Part shown: one piece after another, positions 1-7,388 of the stretch
How positions within the stretch are numbered: position 1 is the stretch's first letter
How the letters are laid out: every line of letters begins with the position of its first letter
Assembly: GCA_945833895.1 (NCBI GenBank)
Contig: CAMAGQ010000019.1
Coordinates: 1 to 18,382 of the forward strand
Direction of reading: 5' to 3'
Source: an uncultured bacterium
GTDB lineage: Bacteria > Cyanobacteriota > Vampirovibrionia > Gastranaerophilales > Gastranaerophilaceae
Length of the DNA stretch: 18,382 nucleotides
The notes under the pieces: generated by a model
Told to the model about the DNA's origin: nothing
The model's database searches: none
What the model saw: the letters and a program-made list of their open reading frames with translations, nothing else
Position numbers and translations under genes: made by a program

Positions 1-7
1 CCGGTCG

Positions 8-16
8 TTTTTTTTT
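8..16 (+). terminator. Poly-T run, possible terminator tail of an upstream gene
   Basis: Nine consecutive T residues follow a short GC-containing stretch at the very edge of the window. This is what the U-tract of a Rho-independent terminator from a + strand gene to the left would look like. The hairpin arm would lie outside the window, so it cannot be confirmed. Confidence 0.3.
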
Positions 17-60
17 GCTTCTTTGTTGAAAAGATAGTTATTTAGAATTAATGCACTTTA

Positions 61-100
61 TTCAAGTTTGTTATATAATTTATATATTGTGAAAGAGGTG
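61..100 (+). promoter_or_regulatory. Candidate glgC promoter and ribosome binding site
   Basis: A weak promoter can be drawn as TTCAAG (61-66), 16 bases, TATATT (83-88); an alternative -10, TATAAT, lies at 73-78 but lacks a good -35. The AGAGGTG at 94-100 is a convincing Shine-Dalgarno five bases before the ATG at 106 and supports that start. The promoter is uncertain; the ribosome binding site is clear. Confidence 0.35.
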
Positions 101-105
101 TTTAT

Positions 106-1341
106 ATGACAGTAGATGATGCTTTAGTTATGATTTTAGCCGGAGGAGAAGGCAAGAGATTATATCCGCTGACAAAAGACAGAGCAAAGCCGGCAGTTCC
201 GTTTGGCGGACGTTATAGAATTATTGATTTTGTAATAAATAATTTTATAAATTCAGGATTTTTCAAAATAAAAGTTTTGACTCAATATAAGTCAGATTCG
301 TTGAATAAGCATATTACAAGGGGCTGGGCATTATCTCCGTTTTTAAATCAGTATGTAGACCTTGCACCTGCTCAAATGCGTACGGGTAACGATTGGTATC
401 GTGGTACTGCGGATGCAATTTATCAAAATATTTTTCATATTCAGGACGAAGATCCGAGATATGTTTGCATTTTTGGTGGCGACCATATTTACAAAATGCA
501 AGTTTCTCAAATGTTAGATTATCATAAAGAGAAAAAGGCGGATTTGTCAATTTCGGGAATTCCTATTCCGATTGAGTTGGCGTCTGAATTTGGGATTATG
601 GAAGTTGATGATAACTGGCGTTTGATAAATTTTGTTGAAAAACCGAAAACTCCGCCAAAATCAATCCCCGGAAATCCCGGTATGTGCCTTGCATCTATGG
701 GAAATTATATTTTTGATAAAGAAGTTTTATTGACGGCTTTGGAAAAAGACTTTGAAAACCAAGACTCTCAGCACGATTTCGGCAAAAACGTTATTCCTAT
801 GCTGTTAAATGAAGGTAAAAATATATATGTTTATAATTTTGCGACAAATTCATTCCCCGGAATGTCTGACAGTGAAAGAGGTTACTGGAAAGATGTCGGA
901 AGTATTGATGCGTACTGGCAGGCGAATATGGATTTACTGGAGCATACTCCTGAATTAAATCTATATTCAAAAGAGTGGCCGCTTAGAACTTTTAACTATA
1001 ATTATCCGCCTGCCAAATTCGTTTGGGAAGAAGGCGACAGGGTCGGAATGGCTACAAACTCTATGGTTTCGGAAGGTTGTATAATCTCGGGCGGCGGTCT
1101 TTCTCATTGTGTTTTGTCACCAAAGGTAAGAATTAACAGTTATGCAAGTGTGACAGACAGTATTTTGATGGAAAATGTTGAAATCGGAAGATATTCACAA
1201 ATCAGAAAAACTATTATTGATAAAAACGTAATCATTCCTCCATACACAAGGATTGGTTTTGATAGAGAAGAAGATTTGAAACACGGTTTCCATATATCAG
1301 AAGGCGGAGTTACGGTAGTGCCTAAGGGTGCTATTTTGTAA
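106..1341 (+). CDS. glgC: Glucose-1-phosphate adenylyltransferase (ADP-glucose pyrophosphorylase)
   Basis: Makes ADP-glucose from ATP and glucose-1-phosphate, the committed step of bacterial glycogen synthesis, in the cytoplasm. The N-terminal nucleotidyltransferase domain (about residues 8-270) has the LAGGEGKRLYPLT signature at 11-23, followed by KPAVPFGG (28-35), the GTADAIYQN substrate-pocket motif (100-108) and GGDHIY (124-129). The C-terminal third looks like a left-handed beta-helix with hexapeptide-like repeats (SYASVTDSILMENVEIGRYS). The length of 411 residues is normal for GlgC. The start is set by AGAGGTG five bases upstream. The gene is monocistronic: a strong terminator follows. 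A GH57 glucanase further along fits a glycogen-storing organism, although no glgA or glgB lies in the window. Family assignment is secure; allosteric behaviour cannot be read from the sequence. Confidence 0.96.
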   Translation: MTVDDALVMILAGGEGKRLYPLTKDRAKPAVPFGGRYRIIDFVINNFINSGFFKIKVLTQYKSDSLNKHITRGWALSPFLNQYVDLAPAQMRTGNDWYRGTADAIYQNIFHIQDEDPRYVCIFGGDHIYKMQVSQMLDYHKEKKADLSISGIPIPIELASEFGIMEVDDNWRLINFVEKPKTPPKSIPGNPGMCLASMGNYIFDKEVLLTALEKDFENQDSQHDFGKNVIPMLLNEGKNIYVYNFATNSFPGMSDSERGYWKDVGSIDAYWQANMDLLEHTPELNLYSKEWPLRTFNYNYPPAKFVWEEGDRVGMATNSMVSEGCIISGGGLSHCVLSPKVRINSYASVTDSILMENVEIGRYSQIRKTIIDKNVIIPPYTRIGFDREEDLKHGFHISEGGVTVVPKGAIL

Positions 1342-1375
1342 TTTTATACTACTTAAATAGTTTTATTTTTGTTTG

Positions 1376-1408
1376 TTTGGGGTACAATTCTTTTGTACCT
1401 CAAATTTT
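1376..1408 (+). terminator. Rho-independent terminator after glgC
   Basis: A 12-base-pair stem is formed by 1376-1387 (TTTGGGGTACAA) and 1393-1404 (TTGTACCTCAAA), with a five-base loop and one G-U pair. TTTT follows at 1405-1408. It sits 34 bases after the glgC stop codon and separates glgC from the next gene. Confidence 0.8.
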
Positions 1409-1488
1409 ATGTAAATTTTTATGAACAAACTAGCAAAAAATAGCAATTTTACGGTTTTATATACGTTGTTGCTGTTGGGTAGGGAATT

Positions 1489-2073
1489 ATGTCGAATATA
1501 AATAACATAAACTTCATAGGACGAATGTCGAGTGCAATGTCAAGCACTGTACTTTCCCGTATTCCTAACATGACAATAGCCAATAAAAAGGTGCTAAATG
1601 CCATAAATACAGTTGGTGCAAAATTCTCATCCCCGGAAAACAGGCTTATCCTTGGAGCAAGTGCATTAATGACCCAGCCGTTTATTGATGCAAGCAACAA
1701 AAAAGTTGACGAGGAAACAAGAAAAGTTTCGGTTGCCCGTACTGTTGCAAAGATTATTGCGGGAACTTTTACGGGTTATTTTGTTCGTGCGGGTTGTATC
1801 AAACTTATTGATTATATGACAAAACTTCCGAACGAAGTTGTTAACCCTAAAACTTTCGGTGGTAAATTAAAAACTTTATTTACGCCTGATGCCGCTAAAT
1901 CAGGAATATTAAAAGACTTAACGAAATACAAGAACGCCCTTGGTACAATATTAGCACTGGGTGTGATGTTAGTTACAAATTTCTTGATTGATGCTCCGTT
2001 AACAAAATACCTGACAAACAAATTCGTTGATTATATCCACAAAAACGATGCAAAAAGAGAGGAGAAAGCGTAA
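1489..2073 (+). CDS. Unrecognised membrane-associated protein (194 aa)
   Basis: I do not recognise this family. The protein has no clear cleavable signal peptide. Hydrophobic or amphipathic stretches lie at about residues 52-66, 82-107 and 149-169, the last (LGTILALGVMLVTNFLI) being the best candidate membrane span. The ends are polar, with an Asn-rich N-terminus and a charged Lys/Glu C-terminus. A GGTAGGGA element 4-11 bases before the ATG probably serves as ribosome binding site. The next gene starts immediately after the stop codon (TAA then ATG at 2074), so the two are co-transcribed and probably work together. Both show the same pattern of hydrophobic segments joined by Lys/Asn-rich loops, which suggests distant paralogues. 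Coding is well supported by length, Shine-Dalgarno and tight spacing; function is unknown. Confidence 0.75.
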   Translation: MSNINNINFIGRMSSAMSSTVLSRIPNMTIANKKVLNAINTVGAKFSSPENRLILGASALMTQPFIDASNKKVDEETRKVSVARTVAKIIAGTFTGYFVRAGCIKLIDYMTKLPNEVVNPKTFGGKLKTLFTPDAAKSGILKDLTKYKNALGTILALGVMLVTNFLIDAPLTKYLTNKFVDYIHKNDAKREEKA

Positions 2074-2715
2074 ATGAGTATGTCTTCTCTTTTCAACAGT
2101 TTTAAAAATTATATGGTCAAGTATTACGGTTCAGACCACGGTAAAATGCTTGTTCATACAGGTGTAATCGGGTGGGTGCTTTCTGCTGCCGCTCAAGTTG
2201 TTGCCATTGCAACAAATGATAAGATTTCAGGGAAGCAAAAGTTATACCTTATTCCGCAAGAGTTGGCAGATGCGGCTGTTAATATCGCATCTTTTTACCT
2301 TGTAACACAATCGTTTAAAGCGTTATCAAACAAACTTGTTAATTGCGGAAAACTTCTAAATAAACCAGTCAGAGAATTTCTTCAAGCAAACAACATTAAA
2401 AATGTCGGAAAACATACTTTTGATGTTCTTCGTGACGGAAACCTTAACCCTGAAACACTTGAGAAATTCAAATCTTTCAGAAGCGGTGTTGATTTTATCG
2501 GAACAACAGTCGGCTCAATTTTATCTTGTAATATAATTACTCCGATAATAAGAAACGAAATAGCAACTCACAAACAGAAGAAAAATCTGGCAAGAATGGA
2601 AAAATATAACGTTCAAATACGTGACAATGAAACTAAAAACACTGTACCATATTTGCCAAAACCGACTATGCAGACTTTTCAGGCAAAAGCTTACGGAACT
2701 TCTTTAAAAATATAA
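2074..2715 (+). CDS. Unrecognised membrane-associated protein (213 aa)
   Basis: Second gene of a two-gene operon; its ATG directly follows the stop codon of the preceding gene, with AGAGGAG 9-15 bases upstream inside that gene. Hydrophobic segments lie at about 26-47 (GVIGWVLSAAAQVVAIA), 63-80 and 138-160. The C-terminal 50 residues are basic and polar and likely cytoplasmic. No catalytic motif or known domain is recognised. It ends 12 bases inside the convergent anti-sigma gene, so the two coding regions overlap tail to tail at 2704-2715. That arrangement puts no terminator between them, and transcripts from both sides must run into each other. It may be a lineage-specific envelope protein, but this is a guess from its hydrophobic profile. 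Confidence 0.75.
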   Translation: MSMSSLFNSFKNYMVKYYGSDHGKMLVHTGVIGWVLSAAAQVVAIATNDKISGKQKLYLIPQELADAAVNIASFYLVTQSFKALSNKLVNCGKLLNKPVREFLQANNIKNVGKHTFDVLRDGNLNPETLEKFKSFRSGVDFIGTTVGSILSCNIITPIIRNEIATHKQKKNLARMEKYNVQIRDNETKNTVPYLPKPTMQTFQAKAYGTSLKI

Positions 2716-3231
2716 ATACAAAAAACCGCCGACAATTGCCATTACAAGCACTGTAAACAGTATCATCAGTTTATAGAAATATGTAGTTGTATATTCTCTG
2801 CCGTCTTGCAACTTGTGCAAAATATCTTTAGAGTAATCGTATTTGAAATCATTTTTTGTCTTGTTATAAGCACTTCCCATTGCTTTTTGGAATTTGTACA
2901 TTGATTCAAGTTCTTTTCTTGCTGTAGGGTTAGATATTGTCATTTTTTTCATTATTATATTTTCATGTGATTCTAACTCGTTATCAACATACGCAGAAAG
3001 ACGATTTCTAAATTCATAACTCAAAGTTTCCTCTTCTTGAGGCTGCTCTGGTTCTGTGGTGTTATTGTTGAACTTGTTAAGAATTTTATTCAAATCATCT
3101 ATTTTTTTTCTGCAAGCGGGACATTTTTCCAAGTGCAAATCAACGTACTCTTTTAATTTAGGATTTAATTTTCCTTTTATATAAAAACTTATTAATGCAG
3201 AAACCTGATTGCAGGTAAGTTCCTTGTTCAT
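2704..3231 (-). CDS. Membrane-anchored zinc-finger anti-sigma factor
   Basis: Likely binds and holds inactive the ECF sigma factor encoded just upstream, releasing it on an envelope or redox signal. The N-terminal domain (1-50) matches the zinc-binding anti-sigma (zf-HC2/ZAS) pattern: Cys7, then His33-x3-Cys37-x2-Cys40. A linker rich in Asn, Glu and Gln follows. Residues 75-120 look like a second copy of the same helical domain (LSAYVDNELESHE) without Cys. A single membrane span fills the last 22 residues (154-175), so almost the whole protein is cytoplasmic and there is essentially no periplasmic sensor domain. AAGGAGC overlapping the sigma gene's stop codon serves as its ribosome binding site. 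The assignment rests on the zinc motif, the membrane anchor and the sigma neighbour. Confidence 0.85.
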   Translation of the reverse strand: MNKELTCNQVSALISFYIKGKLNPKLKEYVDLHLEKCPACRKKIDDLNKILNKFNNNTTEPEQPQEEETLSYEFRNRLSAYVDNELESHENIIMKKMTISNPTARKELESMYKFQKAMGSAYNKTKNDFKYDYSKDILHKLQDGREYTTTYFYKLMILFTVLVMAIVGGFLYLYF

Positions 3232-3243
3232 TTTTTTTGCTCC

Positions 3244-3843
3244 TTATATATAATTTTTTAAGACTTCTTGTAATTTAATTCTGGCACGTGCAATTCTTGA
3301 TTTTACCGTGCCGACACTTGTGTTTGTTGTTTTTGCGATTTCGTCATAACTTAAACCTTGAAATTCTCTCAGAATAATCGCAATTTTGAACGGTTCGGGC
3401 AACTGTCTGATTGCGGTTTTAATCATGTTTTCGCACTCTGTTGTAATACATTTTTCAATGGGTTTACCTTTGTCATCAGAGATTTCAATTTTTAACGAAA
3501 AATCCGGTGAATTTTCACTGTTACAGTCAAGATAAATTAGTTCTGGCGTATTTTTATGTTCCCTCAAACTGTCATAATAAGTATTTGTAATAATCTGGTT
3601 AAGCCAACTTTTAAAACACTTTGGGCGTTTCAATGAATAAATATTTTTAGCAACTTTCAACAACACTTCTTGCGTTAAATCGTAGACATTTTCGTCGTTT
3701 TTCGCAAAGTATGCAAGAGTTGCATAGACTTCTTTTTGGATTTTTTTAATCAATTCACCAAGTGCTTTAAAGTCGTCTTTTTGAGATAAAACAACAAGTT
3801 CCTCTATAGACATTTTTTTGTAGAGTAACTTATTTTCAGACAT
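3244..3843 (-). CDS. ECF-type RNA polymerase sigma factor (sigma-70 family)
   Basis: Directs RNA polymerase to a dedicated set of promoters and is probably controlled by the anti-sigma factor 12 bases downstream. Region 2 spans about residues 28-95, with DLTQEVLLKVAKNIYSLK at 55-72 and FKSWLNQIITNTYYDSLRE. Region 4 covers 142-199, with QLPEPFKIAIILREFQGLSYDEIA and the recognition helix TSVGTVKSRIARARIKL at 175-191. The linker between them is long and acidic (about 100-140). The open frame extends upstream to 3885, but the ATG at 3843 is chosen because AGGGAGGAAA (3848-3857) precedes it, giving 199 residues, a usual ECF length. The gene is transcribed away from the phosphatase gene at 4023, sharing a 179-base intergenic region. 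Confidence 0.92.
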   Translation of the reverse strand: MSENKLLYKKMSIEELVVLSQKDDFKALGELIKKIQKEVYATLAYFAKNDENVYDLTQEVLLKVAKNIYSLKRPKCFKSWLNQIITNTYYDSLREHKNTPELIYLDCNSENSPDFSLKIEISDDKGKPIEKCITTECENMIKTAIRQLPEPFKIAIILREFQGLSYDEIAKTTNTSVGTVKSRIARARIKLQEVLKNYI

Positions 3844-3847
3844 GAGA

Positions 3848-3857
3848 TTTCCTCCCT
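3848..3857 (-). promoter_or_regulatory. Ribosome binding site that fixes the sigma factor start
   Basis: Read on the minus strand this is AGGGAGGAAA, four bases before the ATG at 3843. It decides in favour of this start over the longer open frame, which begins 14 codons upstream with a hydrophobic, non-sigma-like extension. Confidence 0.8.
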
Positions 3858-3884
3858 GAATTAATATTAAGAAGAAAAGTGTCA

Positions 3885-4011
3885 ATTAGTATAAACTTAT
3901 TACCAGACTAATCAGGCAATATTAAAACTCGGACAATTTTAATGAAGTAAGAGAAAATGCACGCTTATTGCGTTTTATAGCAAGAACTTGAAACATTTTT
4001 AACTTTATACT
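3885..4011. promoter_or_regulatory. Divergent promoter region between the sigma factor and phosphatase genes
   Basis: The 179-base gap 3844-4022 holds two -10-like TATACT boxes inside the same decamer, TTTATACTAA: one on the minus strand facing the sigma gene (box at 3888-3893) and one on the plus strand facing the phosphatase (box at 4006-4011). The plus-strand box is preceded by GAACTT (3984-3989) at 16 bases, resembling the -35 of known ECF sigma promoters. A 6-base dyad ATTAGT/ACTAAT (3885-3890, 3907-3912) surrounds the minus-strand box. Shared control or autoregulation by the sigma factor is inference only. Confidence 0.35.
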
Positions 4012-4022
4012 AAATTTTAATT

Positions 4023-4652
4023 ATGGGCAGAATAATTGCGATTTCCGATATACATGGAGAATTTGATAAATTATCCGCAGTGTTAGATAAAATTTCCCCG
4101 CAAAAAGAGGATACTATTGTGTTCTGCGGTGATTATATAGACAGGGGGAAGAAGTCAAAAGAAGTCGTTGATAAAATTATTGATATGCAAAATTATTGCA
4201 ATTGTGTTTACCTGATTGGTTCGCACGAATACGCAATGCTACACGCAAATTCTAATGATTATTACAATTATTTGTTCTGGAATTACGGAGGCGACAGCAC
4301 GGTTGAAAGTTACGGCTCTTTTGATAATATTATGAAAATTCACGGCGATTTTTTCAAGAATTTGAAGTTTTATCATATTATCGGAAAATATCTGTTTGTA
4401 CATGCAGGTGTTCGGATTGGTGTACCGCTTGAGGAGCAGGATGAAGTTGATTTGGTGTATATAAGGCATGCCTTTTTTGAACATAAACACAACCTTGAGT
4501 ACAAAATAATTTTCGGACATACAGAGTTTGACGAGCCGCAGGTTTGGGAAGATAAAATTTGTATAGATACAGGCTGTGGAAAGTTCAAATCTGCTCCGTT
4601 GACCGCACTTGTCATTGAGAACGAAAAGGAATATTTTGTTAATTCTTTTTAG
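4023..4652 (+). CDS. PPP-family metallophosphoesterase (ApaH/protein phosphatase-like)
   Basis: A cytoplasmic phosphatase of the PPP/calcineurin-like superfamily, which includes Ser/Thr protein phosphatases and bis(5'-nucleosyl)-tetraphosphatases. Visible motifs are SDIHGEF (8-14), GDYIDRG (36-42), WNYGGDSTVESYG (86-98), FVHAG (125-129), FGHTEF (164-169) and IDTGCGKFKSAPLTAL near the end. The GNHE motif reads GSHE (66-69), so the metal-bridging Asn is Ser67. The IDTG block also carries extra residues in place of the usual GGKLTAL. The ATG is forced by the motif at residue 8 and an in-frame stop 12 bases upstream; no Shine-Dalgarno precedes it and a TATACT box lies only 12 bases before, so the mRNA may be nearly leaderless. 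Substrate (phosphoprotein or nucleotide) is undetermined. Confidence 0.85.
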   Translation: MGRIIAISDIHGEFDKLSAVLDKISPQKEDTIVFCGDYIDRGKKSKEVVDKIIDMQNYCNCVYLIGSHEYAMLHANSNDYYNYLFWNYGGDSTVESYGSFDNIMKIHGDFFKNLKFYHIIGKYLFVHAGVRIGVPLEEQDEVDLVYIRHAFFEHKHNLEYKIIFGHTEFDEPQVWEDKICIDTGCGKFKSAPLTALVIENEKEYFVNSF

Positions 4653-4749
4653 ATTGTGTAAAAAATTGTAAATTTTGCACCACTTTAAGCAATAAATTTT
4701 CTTCAGCGGTTTTGTAATAACAGAAAATTGTCAGAAAGGTATTTGTGTA

Positions 4750-6591
4750 ATGAGTTATTTACATTCCCCGTATATAAAGGCTTTTTTAAATACTGTAAAC
4801 AAAAGCCTGTTAGTCCAAACAAAGCGTGCAATTATAACACCGGAAACTGCGAAAAATTTGAAACCGTTACGAAATCTTGACGGTGAAATTATTACGGAAG
4901 GTTCTTTAAGAAGCCCGAAAAATATCTGTTCTACGCCGTACGAGGACTGCTTTGAAAGAATGTCGTTTGAACAAGAACCGCCTGAAACTCCAACTTTTAT
5001 GAGAATAGAAGAACTTCGTCAGAGTGAAGATTATGCCGACAACGGGTTTATTTATCACCGTTACAGTATAGATGATATTCCTTTGGCTGAGAACCTTATA
5101 AGAACACATCTTGGAATTCGTGAAAGGGTCTCAAACATATATTATCCTCAAACAGAATTAAGTTTTGATTCTAAATCAAAACTTAAATTGATGGAGTTCA
5201 AAGAATACCTTGTGCCAACATCATTTGACCCAAGAATGAAATTAGGTGAAGATAAAATCTCTAAACTTGCTTCTGTTGCACACCACGCTTGGGAAAATGG
5301 AGTTGCGACCAATGACTTGATAAGGATGTTGGAAAAATCTGTCCTGCACGGTAACGAGATAAATCCTTCAACTCCTGATGATAATTTGCTTAAATTTTTG
5401 ATAAGACATCCGGGAAAAAGAAATCTTGCTGTTGTTAAAGATAGTACGGGACAAGAATATTTTGACAAAACATTCGCCGTATATTTTGATACTTTTGCAA
5501 AAAAATATTTTGCAGACCAAAAAATTGCACAACAGGTGCTTAATGAATGTAAGTCTTTCGATGAGCATGGATTTGTAAAAACCGTAGATATAAGATTGGC
5601 AGAAATAGCAGGGCTATTAAGACACAGAACTGCTCACGGGTTGCCTGATTTAATTGAGCCAAACAGTATATTCCCTATGATATACTGCCCGCCTGAAACT
5701 CCTTGGGGAAGCAAAGAATCCGAAATCCTTAGTCTGGTAAGAAACGATGGTTTTATTGATAAAATGTACTATCGTGTTGTTAAGGATATGCTTGCAAATG
5801 AAAACAGGACAATTGATTATGTTCTTGAAAATGCGGGTAAAGTCGTCAATATAAAAAAAGAAGTTGAATCTGTTTCTAAAAATTTGATTTGTGACGATAA
5901 TCCTGCGAAACTTTATCAAAAAACACGTATTGAGGAACTTTTAACCCGCGAATTACAAGAAGAAGTTCCGGGCAATAGTGTTGCTTTTGAAGTTGTCAAG
6001 AATTTATCAAAAAGTAATGTTAGCCTTACCGAAATCGCAAATACAGGTGAGTTTATTCGTGACGTGAAGAATTTGCCGTCAGTGGATATGAAAATGTTGG
6101 AAAAATCAATCACAGCCTGCGTAGATTCTGACACATTAACTCAAACTGCCTCAGGAAATTTACTTTCTCTGTGCAGAGTATTGGCAAAAGATGCGGAAGG
6201 ATTTGGCACAGATGAAGCAGTTTTGTTTGCAAAAGTTGTCAATCGTGCTAAAAAAGGTGATTTTGGTTATTATAAAGCCTTGAAATTTATGCTTGAAGCC
6301 CGCAAAAATAATCCGGAAATTACCTTGAAAGAAATGGTAAAAGTAAATCTTAAAGGTTGTGCACTATATATGAACGAATTTGACAGAATTGCTAAATATG
6401 ATAATAGCAGTTACAAATTTGAATATTCTATGCACAGAGATTATATTGATATGTTGAAACGAAAAGAACTTATGACTTATGCATCCAATGAGAAAAGTTC
6501 ATGTCGTGAAAACAGTTCATATCTTGAACATTTCAAAGCATTATGTGACCAAAGAATTTCTTATCCTGAATTTCTTGAAAAGATTTCATAA
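4750..6591 (+). CDS. Large unrecognised cytoplasmic protein (613 aa)
   Basis: I do not recognise this protein. It has no signal peptide and no membrane span, and it appears mostly alpha-helical and soluble. Features that can be seen: a Pro/Glu-rich stretch near residues 74-84; several Cys residues spread without a metal-binding spacing; two loosely similar helices, NDLIRMLEKSV (about 195-205) and VDMKMLEKSI (about 443-452), which hint at an internal helical repeat; and a Tyr/Pro segment YCPPETPWGS near 313-322. AGAAAGGT about nine bases upstream of the ATG is its ribosome binding site. It stands alone, between the phosphatase gene (97-base gap) and the strong thyX promoter. Size, codon use like its neighbours and the Shine-Dalgarno make it a real gene; no function can be assigned. 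Confidence 0.8.
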   Translation: MSYLHSPYIKAFLNTVNKSLLVQTKRAIITPETAKNLKPLRNLDGEIITEGSLRSPKNICSTPYEDCFERMSFEQEPPETPTFMRIEELRQSEDYADNGFIYHRYSIDDIPLAENLIRTHLGIRERVSNIYYPQTELSFDSKSKLKLMEFKEYLVPTSFDPRMKLGEDKISKLASVAHHAWENGVATNDLIRMLEKSVLHGNEINPSTPDDNLLKFLIRHPGKRNLAVVKDSTGQEYFDKTFAVYFDTFAKKYFADQKIAQQVLNECKSFDEHGFVKTVDIRLAEIAGLLRHRTAHGLPDLIEPNSIFPMIYCPPETPWGSKESEILSLVRNDGFIDKMYYRVVKDMLANENRTIDYVLENAGKVVNIKKEVESVSKNLICDDNPAKLYQKTRIEELLTRELQEEVPGNSVAFEVVKNLSKSNVSLTEIANTGEFIRDVKNLPSVDMKMLEKSITACVDSDTLTQTASGNLLSLCRVLAKDAEGFGTDEAVLFAKVVNRAKKGDFGYYKALKFMLEARKNNPEITLKEMVKVNLKGCALYMNEFDRIAKYDNSSYKFEYSMHRDYIDMLKRKELMTYASNEKSSCRENSSYLEHFKALCDQRISYPEFLEKIS

Positions 6592-6622
6592 TTAAAAATT
6601 TATGTTGCAGGTTTATACAATT

Positions 6623-6651
6623 TTGACTAAATCCTTTATTTCGGATATTAT
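6623..6651 (+). promoter_or_regulatory. Promoter of thyX-dtd
   Basis: TTGACT (6623-6628) and TATTAT (6646-6651) are separated by exactly 17 bases, close to the housekeeping sigma-70 consensus. Transcription would start near 6658, leaving a short leader with GGAGGAG (6666-6672) before the GTG start. Confidence 0.75.
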
Positions 6652-6677
6652 TTGTAAAGAGAAACGGAGGAGTTGTT

Positions 6678-7388
6678 GTGGAAGGAAATAATAAACCTGT
6701 AGTAAATTTGATATCTAAGCCTGATAATATGTTGAAAACGATTTATACGGCTTGCAGAACGTGTTACAGTGCGGATTACCCTATAAATATATATGAGGGT
6801 GCAGATGATGAAGAAAAGATGCTTAAATTGATTAAGCGGGTAATCGGTTCGGGGCATTATTCGACGATTGAACATATTCAGGTAAGTTTTGCGATTTCAA
6901 ATGTGTCAAGAGCCTGTACTCATCAACTTGTCAGACATCGTCACATGTCTTTTTCTCAAAAATCTCAACGTTATGTTAAAGAAAAAGGTCAATTTGACTA
7001 TATAATCCCGCCGACAATCGATAAAAATCCGGAATTGAAAGAAAAATTTGTTAAATTTATGGGGCTGATATCAGACCAGTATCAGGAATTTGTAGAGGCA
7101 GGAATTCCTGCCGAGGATGCTCGTTTTGTTATGCCAAACGCTGCTGCAAGTTCGCTTGTCGCAAGTTTGAATTTGAGAGAACTTATTCACCTTGCAAATT
7201 TGAGATTGTGTACTCGTGCCCAGTATGAAATCAGAATGCTTGTAAAAGGCATGTGTGATGCTCTTGTTGCCGAAGAACCTTGGCTGAAAGATTATCTTGT
7301 ACCAAAATGCGAACGTCTTGGTTTTTGCGATGAGGATAAATCTTGCGGACGTAAGATTACAAGAGATGAATTGCTTGCGGGGAAATAA
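6678..7388 (+). CDS. thyX: Flavin-dependent thymidylate synthase
   Basis: Methylates dUMP to dTMP using methylene-tetrahydrofolate as carbon donor and NADPH through FAD, the alternative to ThyA. The diagnostic ThyX motif RHRHMSFSQKSQRY is at residues 86-99, with the substrate-binding Arg/His/Ser residues present. The C-terminal ELIHLANLRLCTRAQYEIR block is typical and includes the conserved Arg/Gln region that contacts dUMP. Length (236) is normal. The start is GTG at 6678, five bases after GGAGGAG, the strongest Shine-Dalgarno in the window. Its stop codon overlaps the dtd start by one base (TAATG at 7386-7390), so the two are translated in coupling. No thyA is in the window. Confidence 0.96.
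   Translation: MEGNNKPVVNLISKPDNMLKTIYTACRTCYSADYPINIYEGADDEEKMLKLIKRVIGSGHYSTIEHIQVSFAISNVSRACTHQLVRHRHMSFSQKSQRYVKEKGQFDYIIPPTIDKNPELKEKFVKFMGLISDQYQEFVEAGIPAEDARFVMPNAAASSLVASLNLRELIHLANLRLCTRAQYEIRMLVKGMCDALVAEEPWLKDYLVPKCERLGFCDEDKSCGRKITRDELLAGK

Noticed and set aside
3844..3885. Upstream 14-codon extension of the sigma factor
   Set aside because: The extension contains the ribosome binding site AGGGAGGAAA for the internal ATG at 3843 and is hydrophobic, unlike sigma N-termini.
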